DNA of 64,000 bases from CAZEQK01 sp964514395 (GTDB lineage Bacteria; Bacillota; Bacilli; Tepidibacillales; Tepidibacillaceae): contig CAZEQK010000016.1 in assembly GCA_964514395.1 (NCBI GenBank), forward strand, positions 6,773-70,772, read 5' to 3'. The notes under the pieces are model-generated. The model was given only the letters and a program-made list of their open reading frames with translations. It did no database searches and was not told the origin of the DNA. Shown one piece after another: positions 52,523 through 62,073 of the stretch. A program made the position numbers and the translations under genes. The first letter of the stretch is position 1. Each line of letters starts with the position of its first letter.

Positions 52523-54820
52523 CTAGCTGGACATTCTTTGATATTGTTCTGGAGTAATTAATACCTTTCGTGGTTTACTACCTTCGTAAGGTCCAACAAT
52601 TCCTTTTGCTTCCATTTCATCAATTAGTCTAGCAGCTCTCGTATAACCTATTCTTAACCTTCTTTGCAATAAGGAGACAGAGGCTTGATTATTTTCTAAA
52701 ATTAATTTCACAGCATCATAAAAATATTCATCCTCAACAAGGTCATTATCATTATCATGCTCCTGATTTAATTCAGGTATGAGCTCTTCTTGATAGTTGG
52801 CTGCCTGTTGCTCTTTCACGTAAGATACAACTGACTCTACTTCAATATCTGAAATAAAAGCCCCTTGAACCCTAATAGGTTTAGAAAAACCCACAGGTAA
52901 GAATAGCATATCGCCTCTACCTAGTAGTTTTTCTGCTCCTCCCATATCAATGATCGTTCGTGAATCTATTTGTGAGGACACACCAAAAGCGATTCTTGAT
53001 GGAATATTGGCTTTAATCAATCCCGTAATGACATCAACTGATGGACGTTGTGTTGCAACAATCAAATGGATACCTGCAGCTCTTGCCTTTTGAGCAAGAC
53101 GAATAATCGCATCTTCCACATCATTTGGTGCTACCATCATTAAATCAGCCAATTCATCAATGATAACAACGATATAAGGTAAGAATTGAGCCTTCTGGTC
53201 GGTTTCAAGAGCTTCATTTCTAATGATCGCATTATATCTCTCAATATCCCTCGCATTTTTTTCTGCAAACTTTTCATATCTCTTTTCCATTTCACTTACT
53301 ATCATTTTTAAAGCTTTTGATGCTCTTTTGGGATTCGTTACAACCGGTGTAAGCAAATGTGGTATTCCATTATAGACGTTAAGCTCTACCACCTTTGGAT
53401 CAATCATTAAAAATTTAACTTCACTTGGTTTTGCATTATATAAAATACTAGTAATAATACTATTTACACAGACACTCTTACCAGAACCTGTTGCTCCTGC
53501 TACTAATAAGTGAGGCATTTTCGCAAGGTCGCCAATGATTGGCTCTCCAGTAATATCTCTTCCTAATGCTATGCTTAACTTTGATTTTGAATCATAAAAT
53601 TGGACGCTCTCAAGTACCTCTCTCAATGTTACAATGGCGATTTCTGAGTTAGGTACTTCTATCCCAATAGCCGCTTTACCAGGGATTGGCGCTTCGATTC
53701 GAATATCCTTGGCAGCTAAAGATAAAGCTATATCATCAGATAGATTAACAACTTTACTTACTTTCACCCCAATATCAGGTTGAATTTCGTATCTTGTAAC
53801 TGCTGGACCACGATTGATTTGGGTTACTCTTGCTTTTACACCAAAGCTCTCTAAGGTAGCCTCAAGTTTTTTTGCATTTTTCGTAATATCCCGAACTTCG
53901 TTTCCTTGATCGATGATGCTAGGTCGGTTTAATATTTTAAACGGTGGAATAGAATAGTTTTCTTCTTCTTCCCTTAACTGCTCATAGGGTACCCCGTTGA
54001 TGTCGATATCATTGGAATCCTCATCATCTAAATCGAAATAATTTACTTGATTTTCTATTTGTTTTTTTTGAGGTAGCTGATCATGAGCCCTGTCCATAAA
54101 ATCATGGATGATAGGCTCACTAATATCTTTTGGGTAACTATCATATTCGTTTTCTGTATTTTCATCATACAGTTGTGCTTTTTTTCCCTTATTAGCTCCA
54201 AGTAAAAAGATAAACTCCTTGATCTTCTCACTAATACTATTTAACTTAGCCATGAATACAGCTTTTATTTTTCTCAAAAAATCTACATAAGAGAAATGAA
54301 AACTTAATAAAAAGCCAACTAAACCCAATGTTATGATGACTACTTTCGTCCCCAAATCAGCGAATAGATAATGAGAAATAATATAAAGAATCGCTCCGAT
54401 TATACCTCCGCCAACTTCAATAGGAACCCGGGTTGTTCTCTCATTAGATAAGGCCTGCCATGTTGCTTTCAATACATTTACATCTGTATACTGACCGTTT
54501 TGCTGCAATTGGTTGACAAAGTCATAATGGTTATATAATAACACCGCAAAAAAGATGAGTAGAAGGCCTATTTTTCTCATCGTGAAGGCTATTGGAAACA
54601 TTCTCTTTACCATCATATAAAGCGCTATATAAATACCAATTAAACCAAGTACAAAGTCCCAGCTTCCCACCAATAATCTAAAAAAAGAATTAAAAATAAA
54701 ACCGACTTCCCCTTTTTTAGATAATTCAATGATAAAAAGAGCAAGCAGTAGAATACCATAAAACTCAAACTTCAAATTTTGTTTTAGCTTATTTTTTCTT
54801 TTTCGTGTTTTTCCTGCCAT
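52523..54820 (-). CDS. spoIIIE: SpoIIIE/FtsK-type DNA translocase
   Basis: A 765-residue membrane ATPase. Four TM helices in the first 160 residues, a linker rich in Asp and Glu, then the RecA-like motor with GATGSGKSVCVNS (Walker A) and VIIDELADLMM (Walker B), and the C-terminal gamma domain (LLQRRLRIGYTRAARLIDEM) that reads orientation sequences. It pumps the chromosome into the forespore. Position next to ymfC marks it as SpoIIIE and not SftA. Start at the ATG following GGGTGAT. Confidence 0.95.
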   Translation of the reverse strand: MAGKTRKRKNKLKQNLKFEFYGILLLALFIIELSKKGEVGFIFNSFFRLLVGSWDFVLGLIGIYIALYMMVKRMFPIAFTMRKIGLLLIFFAVLLYNHYDFVNQLQQNGQYTDVNVLKATWQALSNERTTRVPIEVGGGIIGAILYIISHYLFADLGTKVVIITLGLVGFLLSFHFSYVDFLRKIKAVFMAKLNSISEKIKEFIFLLGANKGKKAQLYDENTENEYDSYPKDISEPIIHDFMDRAHDQLPQKKQIENQVNYFDLDDEDSNDIDINGVPYEQLREEEENYSIPPFKILNRPSIIDQGNEVRDITKNAKKLEATLESFGVKARVTQINRGPAVTRYEIQPDIGVKVSKVVNLSDDIALSLAAKDIRIEAPIPGKAAIGIEVPNSEIAIVTLREVLESVQFYDSKSKLSIALGRDITGEPIIGDLAKMPHLLVAGATGSGKSVCVNSIITSILYNAKPSEVKFLMIDPKVVELNVYNGIPHLLTPVVTNPKRASKALKMIVSEMEKRYEKFAEKNARDIERYNAIIRNEALETDQKAQFLPYIVVIIDELADLMMVAPNDVEDAIIRLAQKARAAGIHLIVATQRPSVDVITGLIKANIPSRIAFGVSSQIDSRTIIDMGGAEKLLGRGDMLFLPVGFSKPIRVQGAFISDIEVESVVSYVKEQQAANYQEELIPELNQEHDNDNDLVEDEYFYDAVKLILENNQASVSLLQRRLRIGYTRAARLIDEMEAKGIVGPYEGSKPRKVLITPEQYQRMSS

Positions 54821-55122
54821 ATAAATCACCCGTATAGTAAAAGAATATTTTTTTAAAAAATAAGTCCGAATCATATATATTAAAAAAACATATCGTTTTT
54901 TGGTATATTTTCACTGTAATTATAACATGGGAAAGGGACAAACAACAGACCATAATAAAAACATAGATTATTTATACTTATCAAAAAAGTCTAACAGCAA
55001 GGCTCCTCAAAAGTATGTTTTTCAAATTATAGATTGTGTAGATGAAATGAATGATTTATTATATAAGTATATAATTATATAATATTAAATAAACATCTAG
55101 TGAAGGGAGTAGCTTAAAGCAA
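54821..55122. other. Intergenic region between spoIIIE and acr3
   Basis: About 300 bases between divergent genes. It holds the spoIIIE start region at the left and an AT-rich ars-type motif at 55060-55083. An open frame of 60 codons (from 54900, or from the ATG at 54927) has no ribosome binding site and no family match; I do not call it. Confidence 0.6.
55060..55083 (+). promoter_or_regulatory. Candidate ArsR operator upstream of acr3
   Basis: TATATAAGTAT followed by ATAATTATATAAT, 39 bases before acr3. It matches a motif upstream of arsC (57042-57065, opposite strand) at 21 of 24 positions, including the less AT-biased AAGTAT core. Confidence 0.5.
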
Positions 55123-56172
55123 ATGAGTAAAAACTTAAATAAACGTTTGTCCTTTTTAGATCGCTACCTTACCATCTGGATTTTTTCAGCTATGGTAATC
55201 GGTGTAGCCTCTGGATACGTATTTCCTCATTATGTCCAAATACTTAATCAGTTTCAAATCGGTACGACATCTATACCAATTGCTATCGGCTTGATTTTAA
55301 TGATGTATCCACCATTAGCAAAGGTAAGGTATGAAGAATTAGGTGAAGTGTTTCACAATAAAAAGGTATTACTTTTATCTTTAGTACAAAATTGGTTGAT
55401 TGGGCCACTACTTATGTTTTTGTTAGCATTTCTCTTTTTAAGGGACTATCCAGAATACATGGTTGGACTTATATTAATTGGTTTAGCTCGATGTATTGCG
55501 ATGGTGATTGTTTGGAATGAACTAGCAAAAGGAGATACAGAGTATGCTGCTGGATTAGTTGCTTTTAACTCTATTTTTCAGGTTCTTTTCTACTCATTGT
55601 ATACTTACATTTTTGTAACCATCCTACCAAAATGGTTTGGTTTGCAAAGTATCCTTGTTGATATTACGATGGTTGAAGTTGCTAAAAGTGTCTTTATCTA
55701 TTTGGGCATTCCCTTTTTAGCAGGGATGATTACACACTTTACCTTAGTTAGAGCAAAAGGAAAAATTTGGTACGAAACAGTTTTTATTCCAAAAATTAGT
55801 CCAATAACATTAATCTCCCTTTTGTTTACTATTATTATTATGTTTTCTCTAAAGGGAGAGGTAATTATAAGCTTACCACTAGATGTAGTGCGTATTGCCA
55901 TTCCGTTATTTATTTATTTCGTTATTATGTTCATGCTATCATTCTTTATGAGTAAAAAAGCGGGGGCAAATTATCACATAAGTACCACACTATCCTTTAC
56001 TGCAGCAAGTAATAATTTTGAACTAGCGATTGCCGTTGCAGTAGGCGTGTTTGGAATTAATTCAGGAGCTGCTTTTACAGCTGTAATAGGTCCATTAGTT
56101 GAAGTCCCAGTAATGATCGGTCTAGTAAAAGTGGCCCTATGGCTTCAAAAGAAATATTTCATTAAAAGCTAA
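55123..56172 (+). CDS. acr3: Acr3-type arsenite efflux permease
   Basis: A 349-residue membrane protein with ten predicted TM helices, of the Acr3 (BART superfamily) arsenite exporter group. The conserved cysteine lies in LIGLARCIAMVIVWNEL in the fourth helix. It exports arsenite driven by the proton gradient. A GAAGGGAG lies 13-14 bases before the ATG, a longer spacing than usual. Convergent with arsC-arsR. Confidence 0.93.
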   Translation: MSKNLNKRLSFLDRYLTIWIFSAMVIGVASGYVFPHYVQILNQFQIGTTSIPIAIGLILMMYPPLAKVRYEELGEVFHNKKVLLLSLVQNWLIGPLLMFLLAFLFLRDYPEYMVGLILIGLARCIAMVIVWNELAKGDTEYAAGLVAFNSIFQVLFYSLYTYIFVTILPKWFGLQSILVDITMVEVAKSVFIYLGIPFLAGMITHFTLVRAKGKIWYETVFIPKISPITLISLLFTIIIMFSLKGEVIISLPLDVVRIAIPLFIYFVIMFMLSFFMSKKAGANYHISTTLSFTAASNNFELAIAVAVGVFGINSGAAFTAVIGPLVEVPVMIGLVKVALWLQKKYFIKS

Positions 56173-56181
56173 TTTCTTCAA

Positions 56182-56216
56182 TAAAGGACCTTGCCAGAAG
56201 GCAAGGTCCTTATTTT
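56182..56216. terminator. Bidirectional terminator between acr3 and arsR
   Basis: Arms AAGGACCTTGCC and GGCAAGGTCCTT (56184-56195 and 56200-56211) around AGAA. Confidence 0.9.
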
Positions 56217-56230
56217 ATTTATAATAATTT

Positions 56231-56572
56231 TTAAACTTTACAACTAATATCCTCAGCATTCAACTTGTCCATTAATTCACCAACATCAGGTAGATGTTCG
56301 ATAATTGCCTTTAGCAGGACCTCTTCTTCATTTGGATCACGTAGGGAATAGTATACCCACTGCCCTTCCTTACGTTCTTTCACGATATGAAGCAGCTTTA
56401 ATTTCCTTAAATGTTGTGAAATGGCAGGTTGAGATACATTTAAAAGCTCGGTTAACTCACAAACACAAAGCTCTCTTATTTTTAATAAGGAAAAGATAGT
56501 TAATCGGGTCTTATCCCCTAGAATTTTTAATAGCTCTGCATTCTGCTCAACCTTCGTTTGATAATCCTTCAA
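56231..56572 (-). CDS. arsR: ArsR arsenite-responsive repressor
   Basis: A 113-residue winged-helix ArsR/SmtB protein. The arsenite-binding ELCVCEL motif sits in the alpha-3 helix, and the recognition helix is VSQPAISQHLRKLKLL. The start overlaps the end of arsC by 4 bases (ATGA). Binding of As(III) releases it from DNA. It is the likely controller of arsCR and, through the shared motif, of acr3. Confidence 0.96.
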   Translation of the reverse strand: MKDYQTKVEQNAELLKILGDKTRLTIFSLLKIRELCVCELTELLNVSQPAISQHLRKLKLLHIVKERKEGQWVYYSLRDPNEEEVLLKAIIEHLPDVGELMDKLNAEDISCKV

Positions 56573-57018
56573 TTTAAATTACTCCTCTTTCTTTGAGGTT
56601 TTACTTCTTCCATTATATTGTATACTAATTCATCAACTTGGTCTCTTACTTTTTGAAAAACGGCTTTTATTTCTTCTTCTGTACCTGTTGCTTTTGCAGG
56701 ATCTTCTAATCCCCAATGAAGCCTTTTTACATGAGGAGGAGTGTAAGGACATCTTTCTTCGGCATCACCACATAGTGTTATTGCATAGTATGCTTTATTT
56801 AGAATATCATTATCGATAATTTGCGATGCTTGGTTTGAAATATCTATCCCAACTTCTTTCATTACTTCGACAGCTCTTGGATTTAATCCATGGGCTTCAA
56901 TACCAGCACTATATACTTCTATTTCCTCATTGCCATATTTTTTCCCATATCCCTCTGCCATTTGACTACGACATGAATTGCCAGTACATATAAAGTAGAT
57001 GATCTTCTTGTCACTCAC
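56569..57018 (-). CDS. arsC: ArsC arsenate reductase, thioredoxin-coupled
   Basis: A 149-residue low-molecular-weight phosphatase fold enzyme. The P-loop Cys-x5-Arg-Ser is CTGNSCRS and the two resolving cysteines are in TLCGDAEERCP, as in S. aureus and B. subtilis ArsC. It reduces arsenate to arsenite for Acr3 to export. The GTG at 57018 is chosen because the GTG at 57030 lies within the AAGGAG ribosome binding site. Unusual order arsC-arsR. Confidence 0.95.
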   Translation of the reverse strand: MSDKKIIYFICTGNSCRSQMAEGYGKKYGNEEIEVYSAGIEAHGLNPRAVEVMKEVGIDISNQASQIIDNDILNKAYYAITLCGDAEERCPYTPPHVKRLHWGLEDPAKATGTEEEIKAVFQKVRDQVDELVYNIMEEVKPQRKRSNLN

Positions 57019-57041
57019 CTGTTGAATCACTCCTTAAAATA

Positions 57042-57065
57042 ATAATATAACTACATACTTATATA
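57042..57065 (-). promoter_or_regulatory. Candidate ArsR operator upstream of arsC
   Basis: On the minus strand TATATAAGTAT followed by GTAGTTATATTAT, 23 bases before the arsC start; 21 of 24 positions match the motif before acr3. Confidence 0.5.
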
Positions 57066-57182
57066 TAAACAGATAAGTGAACTTATTTCAAGTCATATTT
57101 TTATCCTTTTTCAACTACTACAAGTAATTATCTATATTCCCTACTATTAAGGTAAATTTTTTAACACAGGAATTTTTCCTAA

Positions 57183-57665
57183 TCATTTTTTTGATCTTTG
57201 GCTAAGATATTGATGATATGCTTCTAAAAAATTCGGATTTACTTGGATAAATTCAACAAACTGAATGATATAATGAAGTGATTCGTGACTAAGATAATGC
57301 TCGATTTTTTCAGTATCCTCTAGCAAATTATATTTCACACCAATTAGGTTTAAAAATCTTTCTAATGTAGTATGTCGATATAATAGATTCTTCCCTAATT
57401 GATAACCTAAAGGTGTCAGATCAACAATACCGTATCTTTCATAATTAATACATTTAGCCTTTGCTAATTTTTGAACCATTTTAGTTGCAGATGGTGGTTT
57501 TACATTTAAGGCAGCAGCTATATCATTTATCCTTGTATATTTTTTTTCAGAGGATAAGCGGTAAATCATCTCTAAATAATCTTCCATACTTGGAGTTAAA
57601 GGCTTGCCTTCCTGGTCTTGTATGGCATATCCCCGAACTGTATAAAATTCATTATTCTCCTCCAT
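57183..57665 (-). CDS. mntR: MntR, manganese-responsive regulator
   Basis: A 160-residue DtxR-family protein. Winged helix with YTRINDIAAALNVKPPSATK. Metal ligands seen in MntR of B. subtilis are present: Asp and Glu in PSMEDYLEMIY, His in YRHTTLERFL, and the Glu-Glu-His set in EDTEKIEHYLS. An extra 24 residues precede PSMEDY compared with B. subtilis. ATG at 57665 follows AAAGGAGTG. Divergent from mntH, which it likely represses with bound Mn. Confidence 0.93.
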   Translation of the reverse strand: MEENNEFYTVRGYAIQDQEGKPLTPSMEDYLEMIYRLSSEKKYTRINDIAAALNVKPPSATKMVQKLAKAKCINYERYGIVDLTPLGYQLGKNLLYRHTTLERFLNLIGVKYNLLEDTEKIEHYLSHESLHYIIQFVEFIQVNPNFLEAYHQYLSQRSKK

Positions 57666-57862
57666 TTCCCTCACTCCTTTAATAATATAAATATGTTGTC
57701 TATTCCTCAATTATTTCTATTATTAGTCGAATGAAACTTTCTTAATTTCAATTAAAAAAATTGCCTTTCTACTATCACCCTTTTTTATCCAATAACATAC
57801 ATTAATTTGAGTTTATTTCCCGCTAAAAAAATTAGTCGTGATTAAAATGGAAGAAGGAGAAT

Positions 57863-59176
57863 ATGATGGAGGAAGAATATTATGCAGAAACATTGAGTAC
57901 TGAAGTGCTTCAACCCTCAACTGATTTTATTTCACAGAGTAGAGTAATCAATAAATTGCATTTGTTGTCGCGATTTAAGCAGTTTCTCAGGTTTCTTGGG
58001 CCTGCATTTATCGTAAGTGTGGCTTATATTGATCCAGGTAACTTTGCAACCAATATTAGTGGAGGCTCCATTTTTAACTACAATCTTATCTGGGTGATAC
58101 TTTGGAGTAATCTGATGGCTATATTTTTGCAAACAATGTCAGCTAAACTTGGTATTGCCACTGGTCATAATTTACCTGAGATGAGTGCTAAGATCTTTTC
58201 GAAGAGAACCAATTGGTTTTTCTGGATTATCGCAGAGCTTGCAGCAATGGCCACCGATTTAGCAGAATTTTTAGGTGGTACCCTTGGTTTTTACTTACTA
58301 TTTCGGATTCCCATGGTCTATGCTGGTTTGTTAACGGGGTTGATAACCTTTGCAATCGTTTATTTGGAGAAATACGGTCAAAAGGTAATTGAAATTGTTA
58401 TAGGTGTTTTAGTGGCAGTGATTAGTATAGCTTATACCATCGAATTGTTTTTGGCTAAGCCAGATTGGGCACAGGTGGGTATTCATACTCTGTTACCTTC
58501 TTTACCCAATAGTCAAGCTGTCCTTATTGCAGTTGGTATGCTAGGAGCAACCGTTATGCCCCATGTCATCTATCTTCATTCGCAATTAGTTCAATCACGA
58601 AACAAAATCTGCCCTAACAAAAAGAAGCATTTAAGAATGGAAAAGATAGATATAGCCATTGCCATGAATATTGCATTTATTATTAATGCAGCAATGGTAG
58701 TGGTATCCGCAGCCGTTTTTTATAGAAATGGAATGATAGTTGAAACGATAGAGCAAGCACATAAGTCTCTAGCGCCATTAGTAGGGGGGCTTTCAAGTGG
58801 AGCATTTGGCATTGCCCTACTTGCATCTGGTTTATCATCCTCTGCTGTAGGTACAATGGCAGGCCAAACGATTATGAAGGGATTTATTAATCTTAGCATC
58901 CCTCTTAATTTAAGAAGACTCATTACCATGCTACCAGCATTAATCATAATTGCTTTAGGGATTAACCCAATGAAAGCATTAATCTTAAGCCAGGTTACCC
59001 TTAGCTTTGCATTGCCAGCAGCAATTATCCCAATGATACTTATTACTGGTCGAAAGGATATCATGGGGAGTTTTGTAAACAAACTAGGAACAAAAATTGT
59101 CGGTTGGATCATTACTTCGATTATTATCGGTTTAAACATGATGCTTTTATATCTAACTTTTTCAGGTCATATCTAG
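57863..59176 (+). CDS. mntH: MntH, Nramp-type manganese transporter
   Basis: A 437-residue Nramp transporter with eleven or so TM helices. The signature DPGNFATNI in TM1 and MPHVIYLHS in TM6 (with the metal-binding Met) are present. It imports Mn(II) with protons. The first 40 residues are cytoplasmic and polar. AGAAGGAGAAT precedes the ATG. Confidence 0.95.
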   Translation: MMEEEYYAETLSTEVLQPSTDFISQSRVINKLHLLSRFKQFLRFLGPAFIVSVAYIDPGNFATNISGGSIFNYNLIWVILWSNLMAIFLQTMSAKLGIATGHNLPEMSAKIFSKRTNWFFWIIAELAAMATDLAEFLGGTLGFYLLFRIPMVYAGLLTGLITFAIVYLEKYGQKVIEIVIGVLVAVISIAYTIELFLAKPDWAQVGIHTLLPSLPNSQAVLIAVGMLGATVMPHVIYLHSQLVQSRNKICPNKKKHLRMEKIDIAIAMNIAFIINAAMVVVSAAVFYRNGMIVETIEQAHKSLAPLVGGLSSGAFGIALLASGLSSSAVGTMAGQTIMKGFINLSIPLNLRRLITMLPALIIIALGINPMKALILSQVTLSFALPAAIIPMILITGRKDIMGSFVNKLGTKIVGWIITSIIIGLNMMLLYLTFSGHI

Positions 59177-59196
59177 TTATTTTACTAATTATCATC

Positions 59197-59250
59197 TAAA
59201 GTCGAGCTTTATTCAGAAAAGAGCACCTAGCTGCATAAAGTTCGGCTTTA
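59197..59250 (+). terminator. mntH terminator candidate
   Basis: Sixteen-base arms (59197-59212 and 59235-59250) pairing with two G-U wobbles, 20 bases after the mntH stop, with a 22-base loop but no clear T run. Confidence 0.5.
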
Positions 59251-59257
59251 TTAACTA

Positions 59258-59300
59258 AATAAGCAGACCTATTGTTTGACTACAATGGTCTGCTTCATAT
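59258..59300 (-). terminator. yeeI terminator
   Basis: Arms AAGCAGACC and GGTCTGCTT extended by ATTGT and ACAAT past a bulged base, just after the yeeI stop. Confidence 0.85.
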
Positions 59301-59301
59301 T

Positions 59302-60021
59302 TTATTCACCAAAATCTACATTGTGGTATACTTGTTGAACATCTTCTAAATCCTCTAATGCATCAATCATTTTATCAAACTGTTCCTGTGCCTCTTCTGG
59401 TAATGTAATATCATTTTGAGCAAGCATAGTTAGTTCTGCAACTCTATATTCAGTAATACCAACTTTTTTAAATGCTTCCTGTACTAGGTGAAACTGGTCA
59501 GGTTCAGCATAAATGATAACTGCTTCATCTTCTTCTAAAATGTCACGTACGTCCACATCTGCCTCCATTAATATTTCAAGCACTTCATCTGCTGTCTTAC
59601 CTTCAATACCAATAACAGCTGTTGCATCAAACATATATGCGACAGACCCACTAACTCCCATGTTACCACCATTTTTACTAAATGCAGCACGCACTTCTGA
59701 TACAGTACGGTTCACGTTGTTTGTCAGTGCGTCTACAATGACCATTGATCCATTTGGTCCGAAGCCTTCATAACGAAGTTCGTCATAGCTTTCTTCTGAA
59801 CCACCTTTTGCTTTTTCAATCGCACGTTCAATAATATTTTTCGGTACATTATACGTTTTTGCACGCTCTAGTACGACTTTTAAGGCTTGATTGGCTTCTG
59901 GATCTGGCTCACCTTGCTTTGCAGCTACATAGATTTCTTTTCCGAATTTTGCATATATACGACTCGTATTTGCATCCTTTGATGCCTTTTTGTTTTTAAT
60001 ATTGTTCCACTTACGACCCAT
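59302..60021 (-). CDS. yeeI: YeeI, YebC-family protein
   Basis: A 239-residue YebC/TACO1-family protein (MGRKWNNIKNKKASKDANTS, then RYEGFGPNGSMVIVDALT). It belongs with YeeI of B. subtilis, the shorter paralogue of YrbC. YebC proteins were first described as transcription regulators; recent work in several bacteria links them to easing translation of proline-rich stretches. Which role applies here is open. ATG at 60021 follows GGAGAGTG. Confidence 0.94.
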   Translation of the reverse strand: MGRKWNNIKNKKASKDANTSRIYAKFGKEIYVAAKQGEPDPEANQALKVVLERAKTYNVPKNIIERAIEKAKGGSEESYDELRYEGFGPNGSMVIVDALTNNVNRTVSEVRAAFSKNGGNMGVSGSVAYMFDATAVIGIEGKTADEVLEILMEADVDVRDILEEDEAVIIYAEPDQFHLVQEAFKKVGITEYRVAELTMLAQNDITLPEEAQEQFDKMIDALEDLEDVQQVYHNVDFGE

Positions 60022-60638
60022 AAAGTTCACTCTCCTATAATTTTGAATCTACCCATTAGTATTAATATAAAATAAGCTAATTTTTCAACATCTTTTCAAA
60101 ATAAGGAGATTTCCTAAGCATTCATATTGTTGATAAACAATATAATGAAAGATGTTGCATGCTTCCACCAAATTATATTATACCTTAATCCCATCATTTG
60201 TTCAGCGTTTAATCATTAATAAAACTATTAATTTTATGTATTTATATAATTACATATATAAATTATAGTTCCAAAGTCATATCATATATAGATTTCAACA
60301 TAATAACTATTTCTTTTTTAGTCAAGTTTTTTTAATAAATCAAAAATAATACTTTCCACCCGTTTTTCATAAAATCACCCCTATGTAAGCTTTTTTATAC
60401 AAAATTTTATCGTCATGAGCAGTTTATTATACATCCCTTGAATGAATAACCAGTAATACTTTAAATACCTAACTTCTGTCTAAAATTTCTATAAAATAAA
60501 TTGGGGGATATTTCCTTTGAATTAGTATGAGACTAAACAATAATTGATAACAAAAAATCCTAAATAATATAGTGAAGTAAAAATCACCATATCAACTAGG
60601 ACTTTCATATTTATTGTCCTCAGGTGTTAATGAAAAAA
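60022..60638. other. 600-bp intergenic region without genes
   Basis: AT-rich with many stops in all frames. I see only one small hairpin, ATATTGTT and AACAATAT around GATA (60126-60145). No tRNA, riboswitch or clear terminator for the histidine kinase gene was found. Confidence 0.6.
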
Positions 60639-62072
60639 TCATTCTACTTCTTTTATTGCCGGAATCCATACTTTAAAGGTTGTACCCATCCCTAATTCAC
60701 TATTAACCTCTATTTTCCCTTGATGAAGCTGTATCAATTCCTTAACAATTGCTAAACCAAGACCCGTTCCCATATTTTTTTTAGAACGACCACGGTCAAC
60801 CTTAAAAAATCGCTCCCAAATTAACTCCTGATCTGTTTTAGAAATACCAATTCCAGTATCCTTAATGATAAATAAAATAAACTCATTATCTGGCTTCACA
60901 CTAATATCAATAAGCCCCTTATCTGTAAACTTAACAGCATTCTTCACTAAGTTATCCAAAATTTGTTCTAATCTATCTGAGTCAGCATGAACCTTTGGTA
61001 TATTCTTATCAATTGTTATATTTAAATCAATGCCCTTTTCTGAAATCTCCTGTTTAAACTTAAATCCCACCTTATTCATTAAATCTAAAACAGCTATAGG
61101 ATATAATGCTAGAGCAATCTCTTTATTTTCTAGCTTTATCAGATCCATTAAATCATCTATTAACCGATTCATGTGCATTGTTTCTTTATACATGACATCA
61201 TAGTACTTTTTTATACTTTTATCATCTGATATTAAATCATCCTGCAACGCTTCTAAAAATCCTTGCATAGCGGTTAAAGGTGTCCGTAGCTCGTGTGAAA
61301 CATTAGCAAGAAAATCCTTGCGAATCTGATCTAATGTTTTTCTCTCATCATCTATTTTTTCCAGTTTTTCTGCCATTCTATTAATAGTGTTAGCTAAATC
61401 ACCAATTTCATCTTCCGCAGATACATGAATTCTTTTTTTATAATTTCCAATTCCAATTTCTGCAGCTGCTCTATCAATCTGGTATAGCGGTTTTGATATA
61501 GACCATGATAAATAAGATACCATCGCTGTAGATAGTAAAACACCAATTAAAATTGCCCATAATAGGGTTTCTCTAATTGCTCCAACAGTGTGATTTAAAC
61601 CAACAATCGGTGAATGTAAAACAATTCCTCCATGGACTACATCATCCTTGCCCCACGGGACAACAACAGAGAGCATAGGTTCATCTAATCCATCAAAATT
61701 TAATTCCGTGATTACATTTTCACCCTTTAATGTTCTTTCAACAATTGATTTAGCGACAGATTTCCCTATGGAAACCTCATCACTTGTTGAAGTACTAATA
61801 ATTTTACCATTTTTATCGAAAATCCAAATTCTTGTATTAAAGGATTCATCAAGAAAAACAATTAGTTTTTTTATTTCCTTAGGAGAAGATTGGTCCTGAA
61901 TTTGTAAGTTTACTCTTTTAGCTTTTCTAATAAGGTCTTCTTCCGTATTGTTATATATATACCCCTTTACAAAATAGGATGTCAGTAAACCAACTATCCC
62001 TAATCCAATTAAAAAGATGAATAAATAACTAAAAAGTAGACGGCGAAAAATACTTTTATTCATTCCTAGCAT
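60639..62072 (-). CDS. Sensor histidine kinase
   Basis: A 477-residue kinase. TM1 at about 10-32, an extracellular sensor of about 135 residues, TM2 at about 166-190, HAMP domain, HisKA with VSHELRTPL (phospho-His) and a HATPase with N (LDNLVKNAVKF), G1 (KDTGIGI) and G2 (GTGLGLAIVKEL) boxes. No PAS domain. Stimulus unknown; YycG/ResE/PhoR-like group. ATG at 62072, one base past the regulator stop, nine bases after GAGGTGG. Confidence 0.93.
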   Translation of the reverse strand: MLGMNKSIFRRLLFSYLFIFLIGLGIVGLLTSYFVKGYIYNNTEEDLIRKAKRVNLQIQDQSSPKEIKKLIVFLDESFNTRIWIFDKNGKIISTSTSDEVSIGKSVAKSIVERTLKGENVITELNFDGLDEPMLSVVVPWGKDDVVHGGIVLHSPIVGLNHTVGAIRETLLWAILIGVLLSTAMVSYLSWSISKPLYQIDRAAAEIGIGNYKKRIHVSAEDEIGDLANTINRMAEKLEKIDDERKTLDQIRKDFLANVSHELRTPLTAMQGFLEALQDDLISDDKSIKKYYDVMYKETMHMNRLIDDLMDLIKLENKEIALALYPIAVLDLMNKVGFKFKQEISEKGIDLNITIDKNIPKVHADSDRLEQILDNLVKNAVKFTDKGLIDISVKPDNEFILFIIKDTGIGISKTDQELIWERFFKVDRGRSKKNMGTGLGLAIVKELIQLHQGKIEVNSELGMGTTFKVWIPAIKEVE

Positions 62073-62073
62073 G

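Noticed and set aside
54900..55082. 60-codon plus-strand frame before acr3
   Set aside because: No ribosome binding site, AT-rich end (YKYIII), overlaps the candidate ars operator; no family match.
57711..57862. MntR operator between mntR and mntH
   Set aside because: Only a half match (TTGCCTTT) to the TTTGCCTTAAGGAAA-type consensus was found near 57760; too weak to call.
58720..59139. 139-codon minus-strand frame opposite mntH
   Set aside because: Antisense shadow of a membrane protein gene, without start signals.
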